Assembly (NCBI GenBank): GCA_900618795.1
Contig: UYJD01000003.1
Location: 158,262 to 222,261 of the forward strand
DNA: 64,000 nt
From: Cyanodermella asteris
Taxonomy: Eukaryota > Ascomycota > Lecanoromycetes > Ostropales > Stictidaceae
Direction: 5' to 3'
Shown: positions 1 to 11,336 of the stretch, piece after piece
Numbering within the stretch: position 1 is the first letter of the stretch
Layout of the letters: each line of letters opens with the position of its first letter
Program-made: the position numbers and the translations under genes
Notes under the pieces: generated by a model
Told to the model about the DNA's origin: nothing
What the model saw: the letters and a program-made list of their open reading frames with translations, nothing else
The model's database searches: none

Positions 1-108
1 GGACAAGGTGTTGTTGACGGCCTCGTCGGAGACATCGGTGAAGTAGTCCTGCGCAAGCGCGGGAGCAAAGAGGGCTGCAGCGGCGGCGAGAGCGAAACCG
101 GAACGCAT
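1..108 (-). CDS. Secreted protein, N-terminal fragment (cut by window edge)
   Basis: The reverse strand opens with an ATG at 108 and reads 36 codons to the window edge. Residues 1-19 are a textbook signal peptide: a basic start (MRSG) and an Ala/Leu/Phe core ending in ALA, with likely cleavage before QDYFTDVS. The next residues are acidic and Ser/Asn-rich. The product is therefore probably secreted or cell-surface, but too little is visible to name a family. The upstream flank carries a TATATA run at 390-395, about 280 bp from the ATG, which is rather far for a core promoter. Confidence 0.7.
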   Translation of the reverse strand, partial: MRSGFALAAAAALFAPALAQDYFTDVSDEAVNNTLS

Positions 109-2044
109 CTTGATACGAAGGAGAAAAAAAAAGAAAAAAAAGAGCGATATTGAAGTGACGGTACGAGATAACAACGACAACGAGGCAAACGAAGGATCGT
201 GGAAGTTTGATTTCTGCTTCACAGAAGTAGAAATGAGTGGACGACGTAGCCGGTACGTCAAAAAGGAATGGAAGTTACAGGAACGAAGTCCCGAACGAAG
301 CAAGACAATCACAGATCCGGAAAAGAGTAGACAAGCAACAAAATCAAAAACCAAGCAGGGCCAGGAGAGGGAGGCAAGGGCTGAAGGGGGATATATACAG
401 TTACCCATGCAAGGAATAGCCGTTCGGCAAGACGATCGACCGGCAGCCATCCAGCCGGCAAGGGTGTCAGTCTGCCAGAGATTTGCAGAAACTTGAATTA
501 GCCACTCCCATCACAAGGCAGGCATGCTCCATGGGAGGACGGAAGAGTTTCATCGTCCGCAAGCTGCCTGAGCGCGGGCCGTCTGGTGTCTCGAGGCAAT
601 GTCGATCGGTGCTGAAATTGGCAGCGGAGAGGACATGTCGAGGTACGCTGAGTAGGCTGGTCGTGCTACCGCGACGTGACGATACACGGATACGGGGCTG
701 AGCCTAAGCATTTGCCATGCTTCCTCTATCAGTAAGCCCGCAGGTTTGTTTCGACCGAGGCGAGCTGTCGGGAGAAGAGGTTCTCGGAAAGGAGCAGTCG
801 GGTATATGGACCAGAAGACAAGCTGCAAGGACAGCAGATGGTCTGTACCTTCATTGCGTCGATTGTCGAAGCAATCGCATTACCACCCAGGAGACATCCC
901 AAAGAATTCAAGCAGATACGAGCAAGGCTTCACCAACCATCAGCCCAATGATGGTGCGACACCCTCCGTACCCACCCCCCAGCTTCGACAACCTGCAGTT
1001 TCAGCCACGGCCTACCTCTGGATACTCAGCATTACCCAACGTGCGAGCCAGACCCAGCCGGGCCAACTTCGAAAAGGAAAGCTGTTAATGGCCCGTCTCA
1101 GCCTCTCAGGACGTCGCGCTTGATGGCGATCGGCTCGGACACTCCAACCACGGAGCAAAGCTGAGGCTTTGTACGTGACCGACTGGTCAGATGTTTGAAA
1201 AGGCTGCGACGTCAAAGAGATCAATGCGACCCCTGTTCCCATTTTCGGCGCTGACTGAGCAGCGGCCCGCGTCTGACCCAATTATAGAGTTCACTTCCCA
1301 TTTTGACTTCGCCGCAGCGTTGTATTTTCGTAATTCGCGGCCTCCGGAGCCAATTTCGAGGGAGGAGTCAATCACGCTCAGTATGAACCAGCGAGAGAAA
1401 ACCCATCGCGGTGTCGTGCGATCATCGTTTTGACGTCGGCTCAGAATCGCAGAGGGCGGGCATCGATCGGCGTGCTTCGCCACGGTCGCCTTCCAGAGCA
1501 GGCCGGCCAAATCTGAAACACGATGCTCCTATCTAGTGCGCGCAGTGCGGCGTAGGACGGATAGGCCATGCCGAAGAGATGATCTGAGGTGCGCCGAAGT
1601 TCGCGTTACCTTACGAACCCCTGGAGCCTCTCACATTAGCTGCTCACGAACGGGGCTTTGCGGCTTGCTCATTTCGACCTCAAGTGTGCTCTAGCATGGC
1701 AATTAGCTCGTCGTTCGTCAAGTCACGATCCAGTTGGGCACGTGTCAGAATAATGGCAGATACATATCTTGCCATCGCACGCCGAGTCGTCAGCCACTAA
1801 CAGAGTCGTTTTGTAAGTGCTAAGCGATGTGGTATCTACCATCTTGCTGGTGTGGTAGTCAAACATGGCGACCAGGTTACTCATCAAATTCATGCCTCGG
1901 TGTGCAGCAAGCGAGACTCGTACCTCTTTACGTTCTCACCATCTCAGAACGTAGATGCTCATGCTACGAAAGCTGTCGTACGATGTCATGTCATTTGTCT
2001 CATGCCAGAGTCTATGATTCTATTGTAAACGTCGTGAAGCTCGC
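109..2044. other. Intergenic stretch, no supported gene
   Basis: This stretch of about 1.9 kb lies between a divergent secreted-protein start and the 3' end of the FGGY kinase. It contains short open frames on both strands, but none has recognisable motifs, a convincing start context or splice partners. The first 400 bases are A-rich and probably hold the promoter and 5' UTR of the leftward gene. I see no repeat or RNA gene in it. Confidence 0.6.
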
Positions 2045-4088
2045 CTAGGATGTGGTCCATCCGGCAACAGCCTTGTCGACATCGTCTCTGAACTTGCGCT
2101 GGCTGTGGCACTGTTCCAAGAAGACGACGTACTTGGCATCCAAGAGCGCAGTCTCCTGCTTCTCCTTGGTGGGGTGAACAGCGCGGCCAGGCTTGCTCAT
2201 CCGGTCCATGATGCTCCACAAATCTTCTGTATGGCCCTTTTCGTCGGCACTCGCAGCCTTGGCGCCCAACATGGCTGCACCGTGGGCAACGGCAGCGTGC
2301 ACGTAACGAGGGATCAGCACAGGCATGCCGCACGCAGATGCAATCAAATGCATCAAGATGCTGTTCTGGCACTGGCTGCCAGACATGAAGATGCTGCTGA
2401 TGGAATGTCCGCTCTTGTTCATGGTTTCGATGATCTGGCGAGTCTGAAGGGCGATGAATTCCATGGTTCCGTAGTAGAATAGCGCCAAACCATCGATGCT
2501 CTTGTCGCTGGAAAGACCGATGACAGAGCCACTCATGCGAGAGTCGGCGATTGGACTGCGGTTACCGAAGTGATCACCGTACATGAAAAAGTGTCTTCCA
2601 AGGTAGGAGACACTCGGTGCGTCGGCCTTTGTCTGCATGTCGCGCAGATGCTCGTTCAAGTATTCGTAGATATTAGCATTGAATGACTCGGCCAAAGACA
2701 GAGCTTGTTGGAAGGCAGGGTGGGTTTCAATGACGTGCTTCAGTAATTCGCCAGTGGCGGATTGTCCACCTTCAGCCAACCAGTAATCAGGTAGAATGAC
2801 GTCCCGGTAAGGACCCCAGACACCATTGACGAAGACGGGCTTCGGCGACATGGCAATGTGGCATGTTGAGGTACCGGCGACTGCAGCCAGACGAGTGAAA
2901 GCTTGTGAAACGTCGTTCTTGGGCACATCGGCGTCCAGCTCGTGACTGGAGAGCTGCACCTTAGCACCAACCGTTCCAATCCAACCGGCGTAGGCGTCAA
3001 TGACACCGCTGCCGACCGGAATGCCCTGAGGAAGGCCTAGTTGGTAAGCGGCCTTCTCGTTCAAGTATCCACAGCACTCTCCAGCGCTCAAATAGTGGCC
3101 GTTCTGTGCTTGTTAGCGCGGCTCATATTTAGGGATCCAGCTCACACTCACAACCTTGTCAACGCCTCCGAGACGCTCGAAGTTGTTTTCACAGAGTTCG
3201 CCAAGGCCGATCTCTTTCAGGAAGTCCTCTTGCCAGCCCTTGACACTGCCGTCGACACCAACAGGGACGTATCCCTGCTTGCAGACGACACTGCAGAAGC
3301 TCCTCGTCTCCTGGCCAGTGGCAATGTGAGTAAGAGCATCTGTCAAGTCGTAGAACTTCAAGCGGTCGAAGAGCTCCTTGGGCATGTTGTTCTTCAGCCA
3401 CAAAACCTTTGGAATCTCCATCTCAATGGACATCTGACCACCAACATATCGCAACAGATTGTGTTTGGTAGCATTGATCTTCTTGGTCTCCTCCTCAGGA
3501 CGGTGGTCGAGCCACAGCACGATATTGTGGTCGTTCTCATCGAAGTTGGGACCGGTCACCGAAATCGGCTCGTCAGTGTCCCGCGAGAAGATGGCAAGAG
3601 AGCAAGTGGCATCAAAGCCAATGCCCTTAATAGTGTTGGGGTCGACATTGTGCTGGGTGATTGCCCTCTGAACAGACGTGCAGATGCAGTGCCAGATGTC
3701 GTTTGTAGATTGTTCCTGTTTGTCATGTCAGCAACCAGCAGTAGTGGCGGCAATCGGACCAGGAACGTACGTAATAGCCGTGTTGGGGCTGCCACAAGCC
3801 GGTGTTTTCAGAAGCAAGTGCAACAATGTCGCCTTTCTCGTTGATGATACAAGCACGGGCACTGCCGGTGCCGACGTCGATGCCAATGTAGTGGCTCTGG
3901 TCGACGTTGACGCTGTTACGGGGGTCGAAGCTGTTTTGACGCGTGTTGCGGCGCTGGCTCTCGCGGCGGCCCTGGGGCGAGATGGTGTTGCCTGGGGTCG
4001 ACATGTTTCCTCCAGGCTGGATTGATGAGCGGCGAGCGTTTTGTTGCCAGGCAGGGCGGGATGGAAGTTCGGAAAACTGGTCAGTCAT
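2045..4088 (-). CDS. FGGY-family carbohydrate (pentulose) kinase, YDR109C/FGGY type
   Basis: Three exons (3771-4088, 3152-3715, 2045-3103) joined by phase-0 introns of 55 and 48 nt (GTACGT..CAG and GTGAGT..CAG) give 646 residues. After a non-conserved, Arg/Asn-rich head of about 65 residues comes the actin-fold phosphate loop YIGIDVGTGSARA. Then come GIGFDATCSL, the sugar-binding segment WLDHRPEEE, the catalytic-Asp segment GSGVIDAYAGW, and the C-terminal ATP-domain segment MSGSQCQNS. This layout matches the eukaryotic FGGY/YDR109C subgroup, whose members phosphorylate D-ribulose or related ketopentoses in the cytosol. The exact sugar is inferred from the family. The start was chosen because it is the first ATG after upstream non-coding DNA and splices in frame. 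No damage is seen. Confidence 0.93.
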
Positions 4089-4977
4089 GCTGGTCAGGCA
4101 GCGAACGAGCGGGTGAATGACAGGTGTGTGTGTGTCAGGCCAGCAGCCGCACTCGGGGGCCGTCTGGTCGCGGAAAGAGAGCGCAAGTGGCTGTCGTCCT
4201 GCAAGTCGTCCTGAACCGGTCAGGTCGAGTCAATTGAGGGGAATTTCTGGTTTTGGGTGAAGCGATTGGGCAGCTGCAGGCTTCGCAGCTTATCGTCAGG
4301 TTGGCGGTGCGGCAAAGGACTGGCTTTGCCGGGATTCAATGCAGAGCGGGAGTGATAGTTCGAGTCTGATGCAGGAAGACAAGGAGCGGTCTGAGCTGGG
4401 CAGAGGAAAATAGAAAATCGATTTGGCGGGGAGGGTCCCAGGTCTCACTAAGCAGCTTCAGGGCTTCAGAGTCGAGCTTCTCATTCGCATCTTCCTCGAC
4501 GATCGTGAGCTTCGCGGCGGGATGCGATGACGTGGGGCGAGCAATGCGTAGCTTTCCCCGGAGCTTCTCATTCGCCCGCCACCACTGCCCAAAGCAACAT
4601 GACCTTTTCAACAACTATCGAGACCACTGTGCACCTATTATGAGCTTGTTTTGATCGCCAATGCCGAGTACGCAGGGTTCAATCAACGCTCACCGCCAGC
4701 TTGGATTCGGCATAGTTTCGCCGTCACTCTACAGAACACGGACCGACGAATTGGCCGACATCACGCATGGCAATTTCACACCAGCAGTTCGACTTCGGTG
4801 GGAAGCACTATTTTTATGCCTGGAGTGTGAGAGAGGTGAGACATTGACGGCATGCAAAGTGCTGGGTTTACAGCACGTAAGCATATCGCAATGCATTGGG
4901 CGTCAATCGCTGGCTTCGGAGCTTTGCATGCTGCTTATGATTAAACCCTAAAAATTTTTGCCGATAACCGTCCATCT
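4089..4977. other. Intergenic stretch upstream of the FGGY kinase
   Basis: This is the promoter side of the kinase. A (GT)n run lies at 4122-4136. Open frames of 92-96 codons exist on both strands but look like chance: no motifs and low-complexity composition. The far end abuts a CAAGG miniature element at 4978. Confidence 0.55.
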
Positions 4978-5167
4978 CAAGGTGGGCTGATGGAAGCTGT
5001 CGCGCGTACTGTTAAACTAAGGGTCTAATTTTGTAGGTACGCAACGAAGTAGTAGTGAGGCTATGTGTTTAGCTACTTCGATGAAGTGCTGAAGGAGCAA
5101 TCTAGGTAGGAAAGTAGGTAGGCAGGTACTTGGCTGTTTCCGTCAAGACTTCTGTCAGCCCACCTTG
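4978..5167. mobile_element. CAAGG miniature inverted-repeat element, copy 1 (190 bp)
   Basis: The left end reads CAAGGTGGGCTGATGGAAG. The right end, reversed, reads CAAGGTGGGCTGACAGAAG, so about 19 bp of inverted repeat differ at only two positions. The 4 bp ATCT lies directly on both sides (4974-4977 and 5168-5171), a likely target-site duplication. The interior has no coding capacity and contains degenerate TAGGTA-type runs (ctaggtaggaaagtaggtagg). It is best read as a non-autonomous DNA transposon (MITE). The superfamily is unknown to me. Four related copies lie further right. Confidence 0.78.
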
Positions 5168-5333
5168 ATCTTTAAGAAACTACGGTATTCAGACGATGAT
5201 CACGTTTGCTAAGTCTCACCAGCACTCGCAATCTGAGCCTCCCTGTCGGATGGCAAGGCAGTTTCAAATGTGCTTCCAGGCGTCTCTCCACAACGACGAT
5301 CTCACACAGGCAAAGACAACTGCTGTGTTTTAG

Positions 5334-7075
5334 TGGCCTGTTGCCTTCGCTACGGTCATCGCTCAGACTTTGAAGGCATATGCGGCTTACAGAGTCGAGC
5401 GAGGCATCCCACTGGTGGTGAGTTTGGCAAGAAGTCGGCCTTTTGAGACCTCCAAGCTCACTGAAGCAGACTATGGAGCAGTTGATCAGCAGCCACTCTG
5501 TTGGCGCAGCCGTAAAGTAGCCGTTCATGCTTCGAAAGGTCAATTGGGCAACACTCATACTGCTCGTCTTGTGGTGCTCATCTCCACTTGCCGGCCAAGG
5601 CATTTTCCGTATGGTGTATACTGAACTCCTTTCAGCCCCACGACGGGACCAACGTGATCTCCCCGTCGACGACGAATGAATCGATCGCCGCCCTCCATCA
5701 AAACATGGCACAGCTCAGTCAGACATACAACTCGCTCATGCTCATATCGGGGTTGAATCTGGAGATCAAGCAAGACCCCTGGAAAAACGCCAAGATTCCT
5801 GCATATGGAGGTCCAGCAAATTCGTCTAAGCCTTTCAACACCACCGGCGCTCCAGAGGCTTCGTTTCTGGGGATTCCATATGCGGAGACCAGTGAAGACT
5901 CGACGGAGGACGCATTGCAATTCACCAACTCACCGTAGTCTCGACCTACTTTGTGCTCGACTGCTCGAGCTTCGAAACCCACACTCTCGGCAGCCCGGAA
6001 CTTTTCTTCGAAGCCGAGCAAGAAGCTATATCTCTCCGTCGAGAAAGCCACTCTGACAGTGAAGAAACCCACCTTTGTCAAGTTTGAGACGCTCGCTCCC
6101 ACCAAGACGTCGAGCGCAGCACCCACAGAGTTAGCTCCCGAAATGGCAACTTCCGGCACCTCATCAGAATCAGATTTCTTCTCGTGTTCTGCGCCCGACG
6201 TCACTGGTGTACTGCACATTGGATCTCTTTGGTATCTCCACGGAAGGAGGCGCCCCAACCCGTTTCGCGAAAATAGAACCCGGCTTGACGAGAACAAAGC
6301 CACGATCCGATACGCCAGATGTTCGTACCGTCAAGTGATAGTGACCAGCGACGTCTCCTGCAACAGGCAGCTTACCTCGAACGCCAGCGAGTCGTGCCCA
6401 GTGGCCAGCCAGCATCTCAATACCACAGCGCCAAAGTCCGGCTTTAGGCCTCTGCAGCCGTAGTTCGTGACAGCCATGTTAGACGCAAGCATTGGCGGGG
6501 TCGAAGATGGCGGCTATACATATTCGAACACCGAACGCCAAACTGCCAACCCGGCCATCCTCACCGACACCATCAAGACGCTGCAGAGCAGGATGGCCGA
6601 CGTCGATGCCAAAGGTCTGTCAGATCGTCTGGGACTCCTCGTTAACACACTCTGGATGGCTGGTACGTCGTCGATGAACGAACTCTTCGGGCTCCGGCAC
6701 ACTGGATCGGTCGCTTATCCCAGCACCGCCGCGTAAATTGACATTACGGTCGGCCTCAAGTACGTCGTCGTGCAAGCCTGGCTCGGGGTCGTCATCGCGT
6801 GCAGGTGCCTGCTCGTCCTGGGCGGCATCGCCGCGGCAGCATTCGGGTTCCGCAGCATCGGGCCGGATATCCTCGGCTTTGCCAACACGGCGATCAAGCG
6901 GAACGTCAAGCTGCCAAAGGACATGAGCGCCGTGAATGTAAAGGGTAGACTTGCGGCTCTGCAGGAATGTGAGGCTCTGTTGCAGGACGTGCGCCCCAAT
7001 GCGCAGCATGGGAAGATTGCGCTGGGCGTCAAGGAGACGACGTCGAGGTTGGTGCCGGAACGAGATTACGTGTAA
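5334..7075 (+). pseudogene. Decayed multi-pass membrane protein gene (fungal SPLGGQA-type family)
   Basis: Scattered blocks on one strand, in the right order, match what I know of a large uncharacterised Pezizomycotina membrane-protein family. They are WPVAFATVIAQTLKAYAAYR (from 5334), NWATLILLVLWCSSPLAGQG (about 5540, the family's SPLGGQA motif), an extracellular SYF.LDCSSFE-like block (5935-5975), WLGVVIACRCLLVLGGIAA (last membrane segment) and GPDILGFANTAIKRN before the tail. A 53-nt intron (GTGAGT, 5417-5469) still looks spliceable. The gene is broken. There are in-frame stops at 5518 (TAG), 6461 (TAG) and 6734 (TAA), and frame changes near 5620, 5925 and 6030. Two of the stops could be C-to-T changes of CAG. 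The amino terminus is not recognisable, and a MITE ends only about 170 bp upstream. Confidence 0.72.
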
Positions 7076-9281
7076 GGATAAGATGGGGGATGCGGTGCTA
7101 TTTTTGAGGCTCTTGTCCCTCGGATCGTGCTTTTGTACTCTACATATTCTGAAGGTCGTGTTTTGATTTGTGTCGCTGCCCAGCGCAGTAATATTATAAC
7201 GAGATTGCCTACCTAGTTACGGACATTCAAGCGTCCTGAGCCCATGTCACCTGCATCAGCCTCGCCGCGTGGAAGTCGCTCGTTTGCGGACAATGGGTGT
7301 ATTTACCACGGGACGCCTCGACTTGTAGTTTAATTCGTCCGAGGGGCCGACGCGCAGGGGCCAAACTTGTGGTGACGCAGATGGGGGCTCCGTGGTTTCA
7401 CCAGATTGAGGGGATCAAGGATGCCCGTCGCTTGTCTGCGCTGGGCCACATGGCCGACCACTGCCGCTCCTCCAGCCAAAAGGCAACGCGTCCTCTCAGA
7501 AGTCCTGTGCCTATCTTTTCTACTACGTCTGCCCCTGCTGACGCATCAAGTTGTCAACGACTTTGCGCGTTGATGAAGTTCGTGTTGTGTGGTCATTTTT
7601 TCGATCAGCTTACGAAGATAATCTCCAAAGACCGACCATCACTGTAACAGGCACGGACCTCAAACAAGCATCACGGATATGTAGTCAGCCAAGACGTAGG
7701 ATGCCCAACGATGACCCACAGGCCAAAGCTCGCCTTGTGCCAAGATGATGTGGAAGAGTGAGGCTAGGAAGGGAGAATTTCACCGTTTCAGAGAGCGGGA
7801 TCTGCGCTGGCTTATCTGCGGGAATAGACGTCAGTCCTGTCGGGCCGGTTTGGGAGGAAAACGACAACAAAGACTTTCGATCTTATCCTTTTGGCTTCAC
7901 TATTCGGGCAAGGTTTTACTGTATCCAGCAAGTCGGGTCGCGTGCGCCTTTGCCGCATTGATAATGACAGCGTGTAGATATTCCAGCCGTATCCAGACCA
8001 AGTTCGTGATGCCGGTAATTCCACGAATGAGATCCTTGTCATGCTCTCGCTAGGTCAGACCAGGACTGGTGGCCTTATCGTAAGTCACGTCGCTCCAGAC
8101 GTACTATCGTACACCGAATATCACAAACCATGCTCGAGCGTTGTCGTCATTGAGACAGCATCCTTTGGTCGCAATCAAAGACGTCGGAGAAATGGCCGTT
8201 GAACGTTTCCCTTCCGAGCCAATGGGGCGCTGTCAAGGCTTCCGGGCCAGTTAGCTCGGTTTCAACCATGGTCTTGGCCATGCCTCCTCCCGAAAGAGTA
8301 CAAGCCTCTGTACGGGGTTTCTGCAAGCTACCATGACCGCGCCATCGCACACGCGGCTCACCGTTGCAGCCATTGACGATTGAGCTGCTGCTCGTGCTAG
8401 CTAGAGCACAACAGCGGTTCCTTTGTGGGACGCGCGTGCAGGGGCGCTTTTTAAAATTCGTTACCACAAAGCCGGTGAGGAGTATAGCACCACGTATACA
8501 CGTGAGACCACGGCTTCGTATTGAACGCGTTTGAAAATCGGTGGAGCCCGCGACAGGGTCATGGAATTGCTGCTCACAGGACGAATAGGTATGCTGGCAG
8601 GGGCATGGGCCGCTTGGCGATTGGAGATTCAATGAACGATCCAAGAAGCGGTAATCTGCTAGGGCCTGGGCAGATTGATTGGCCTTCTAACGATGGCCTG
8701 CAGCTGCAGGACACAGTCTGCCAGCGTGTTTTCGCCGGCCTCTGTAGTGTGGAGGATGAGCTGACGGTCAAAATTCCTTATGCTTAACCCGGCAAGGAGC
8801 TCGGCTGACTTACGACGCGCTGGTAGCGGCGAGGACTCGTCCGCAAGCTGTCGCGGCGGCATGAGATGGGTATTGGGGGGTTGTTTTGTCCGCAGCAAGG
8901 GGCGTGGAGGTGGTGCAGCCGGAGTGTGCGACTCTCGTTGACTCCTCACTCGCACCTTCCTTGGGTAGGAGGTGAAGCGCACGTAATAACAAGTCGTACG
9001 TACCTCGCCTACTTAGGGCCAAAGGCAAGGCATGCACTACTAATGCCACCGGCCCCACACTTCGAAGACCGACAGCAGAGAGCACATGGCTTGCTATTTG
9101 TGAAACCTGCATTCTCTCTGCTATCCACGCCCGGTTTGCCTCTCCACTTCTCCAGCCATCCCTTGATCCTGACATCGTCCTTTCATGGTCTTTGTCCTCT
9201 GCAAGGACAAACACCCTCGCCATCCCCCTCCGCTCCATCTTCAATTCTCACGGTCTTTCCCTGTCCCCTTTCTCCCACACC
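7076..9281. other. Intergenic stretch, no supported gene
   Basis: About 2.2 kb between the decayed membrane gene and the acyltransferase. Open frames of 90-165 codons occur on both strands without motifs, and I treat them as chance. The last 300 bases are C/T-rich (many CTCC and TTTC runs), typical of a fungal 5' UTR or promoter for the rightward gene starting at 9282. Confidence 0.55.
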
Positions 9282-10661
9282 ATGTCACGGCCTAGTTCAA
9301 ACGGCGAGATCCGCTTCATTGATGTGAGTGCACATGCCATGTCAATATCCATCTTGAATCCGAGGGCTAATCGATCGTAGGGTCTTCGTGGTGTCGCTTC
9401 ATTTCTCGTAGTCAACGCACATATCGCCCGCTCATTCGCCCCCTTCTTACTCAGTCCCGCCAACGAAGACGGCTCGTCACTGACATGGCAACAACCCATC
9501 GTGCGAAATATGTTCATGGGCCGCGCTTCCATCGCCATCTTCGCCATAGTCTCCGGCTACGTCAACGGGCTCAAGGCCACCCGACTGACCAGGGAAGGCC
9601 AACATGATGTTGCCCTCATTGCCGTCTCCAAGACAGCCTTCCGACGAACGTTCAGATTCATCCTACCAATGGTGGCAGTCACCTGTATGACATGGTTTTT
9701 GTGTCAACTCGGAGTTTTCAAGCTTGGAGAGGTGGTTGAATGGGCCTGGATCCGCGACACAAGTCCGAAGCAGAGTGAGACGGTGCTCGACGCTGTCCAG
9801 GATCTGTTATGGAGCCTGGGTAAGACTTGGGTTGATGGGGCAAATGAGTATGACCCGGTGCAATGGACGCTCACGTACCTGCTCCGAGCATCGATGCTCG
9901 TATATCTCACGCTGGTTGCGACCGCGTTTGTGAAGCCGAAGCACCGCTATGGCATGTACATGATCATGTACGGCTACTATTACTGGATGGGCGATGCCGT
10001 CATCGGCATCAACATATACGTCGGCCTCTTTCTCGCCGAGCTGTCCAATGATCCGACAGTCAGTCAACTCATGGCCAAGCCGAGCCTCGGCCTGATTTGT
10101 GCAGGACTCACATCAGTCTTCCTTGGCCTGTTCTGCATTTCATACCCCGAGATGAACCCCCAGTCGGCGAACTGGTCGAACAACCTCCTACACGCCGGCC
10201 AATGGCTATTTCCCGATGGTGCCGAATTCGATCGGTTCTGGCCTGCCATAGGAAGCCAGCTTATCGTGTCAGGCCTCTTCTTTGTTCCACAATTGAAATA
10301 TCTGCTCTCATGGGCGCCGCTTTGCTGGATGGGAAAGGTCAGCTTTGCGATATATCTGATTCATGGAACCCTGATGCGGAGCCTGTTGACTTATTTGGTG
10401 TTCGGATGGAGCGAGCGGCCAGAGCCGCAGTTCAACGAAGAGACGAACGAGTGGTACTTGACAGCATGGGTACCGGAATACAGCAAGCTGATGACTGCAA
10501 TTGCGATTGCTCTGTTCTATCCCATGCTGTACCGAGCAGCCGGATGGTGGGTCAAATGGGTAGATCCAGCGTGTGGAAAATTAGCAAAATGGGCGGAGAG
10601 TTGGATGTTTGTGGAAGGAGAGAGCTCGGAGAAGAGCGTGGCACCTTCATTGCCCTCATAG
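9282..10661 (+). CDS. Acyltransferase-3 family integral membrane protein
   Basis: A 42-nt first exon (9282-9323) is joined across a 57-nt intron (GTGAGT..TCGTAG, 9324-9380) to 9381-10661, giving 440 residues. The joined start IRFIDGLRGVASFLVVNAHI is the typical opening of acyltransferase-3 proteins (OafA/YrhL, Pfam Acyl_transf_3), with the family's conserved His in NAHIAR. About ten hydrophobic helices follow, including FRFILPMVAVTCMTWFLCQL, a Tyr-rich YYYWMGDAVIGINIYVGLFL and a final ALFYPMLYRAAGWWVKW. SFAIYLIHG matches the late conserved 'YL.H' helix. Such proteins move acyl groups onto sugars or lipids across membranes. The substrate here is unknown. The ATG is in good context (CACCATGTC). 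No defect is seen. Confidence 0.88.
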
Positions 10662-11051
10662 GATGTCAAATTATACCCCGCCGATTGTACGGCTAAAACA
10701 TCGACTGCGTGAGGGGTGCTGGCCATACTTTCAAAAGCAGCCGATGTCAACACATACGATACCGAATTTCCTTTGTGGGTACGGCATAATGAGTCAGCAG
10801 GTCAAGGTTGAGTAGCCATCGTGCTCACACGTCAATAGAGGAGGATATATATGTCAGGTCTAGGCCCGGCCTGATACCGGGCCACAGCCCGTGTCGAATG
10901 TAGCCTCATCGTGATGGCAAAATGGACTGAGCACTGCTCTTATCAATATGATTTCTTTATACACTTTGGTTGAATTCTGGCTGCTGCCCGTCTGGCTATC
11001 ATTGCTCATCAGTCATATGTTGTTTGTCTCCGTTGTTGCAAGTATTCACCA
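10662..11051. other. Convergent 3' intergenic stretch
   Basis: This is 390 bp between the acyltransferase stop and the stop of the small His-rich gene. It should hold the two opposed 3' UTRs. I see no gene or repeat; a hairpin-like ggcccggcctgataccgggcc lies at about 10863-10883. Confidence 0.5.
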
Positions 11052-11336
11052 TCACTCTTTCCAGTTGTATTTGTGGTGTGTCTCTCCAATTTCCGGGACA
11101 TTGTGGTGGCCCCCGGTGGTGGCGCTTCCCGGATGGTCCTTGACATGGGGGTCGAGATCGTTCAGGACAGCATTGACCTTTGCAGAGTGCTTGGTATGGA
11201 CCGGGCCTTCGAGGACGCCGGGAATGTCTGCGGAGTTCTTCGGATGTTCGCTAGCTCCAGGAGTGTTCATGGTATGATACACTCGATTTGCGTCATGCTC
11301 GTGGGCCTCTGCTACAGCTTGAGTGTTGTGGGACAT
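11052..11336 (-). CDS. Small His-rich hydrophilic protein, 94 residues, unknown function
   Basis: A single exon reads from ATG 11336 to TGA 11052. The protein has no Cys, no signal peptide and no hydrophobic stretch. About 13 of 94 residues are His (EAHEHD, VHTKHS, GGHHNVPE, GETHHKYNWKE), mixed with Gly, Pro, Asn and acidic residues. Such composition suggests an intrinsically disordered protein, perhaps stress-related or metal-binding, but that is inference. I do not recognise the family. The codon pattern and a clean ORF favour a real gene over chance. An alternative in-frame TTG lies two codons upstream; the ATG is preferred. Confidence 0.6.
   Translation of the reverse strand: MSHNTQAVAEAHEHDANRVYHTMNTPGASEHPKNSADIPGVLEGPVHTKHSAKVNAVLNDLDPHVKDHPGSATTGGHHNVPEIGETHHKYNWKE

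Noticed and set aside
3041-3844. 267-codon forward frame opposite the FGGY kinase
   Set aside because: It is the antisense shadow of conserved kinase exons and spans both introns without motifs.
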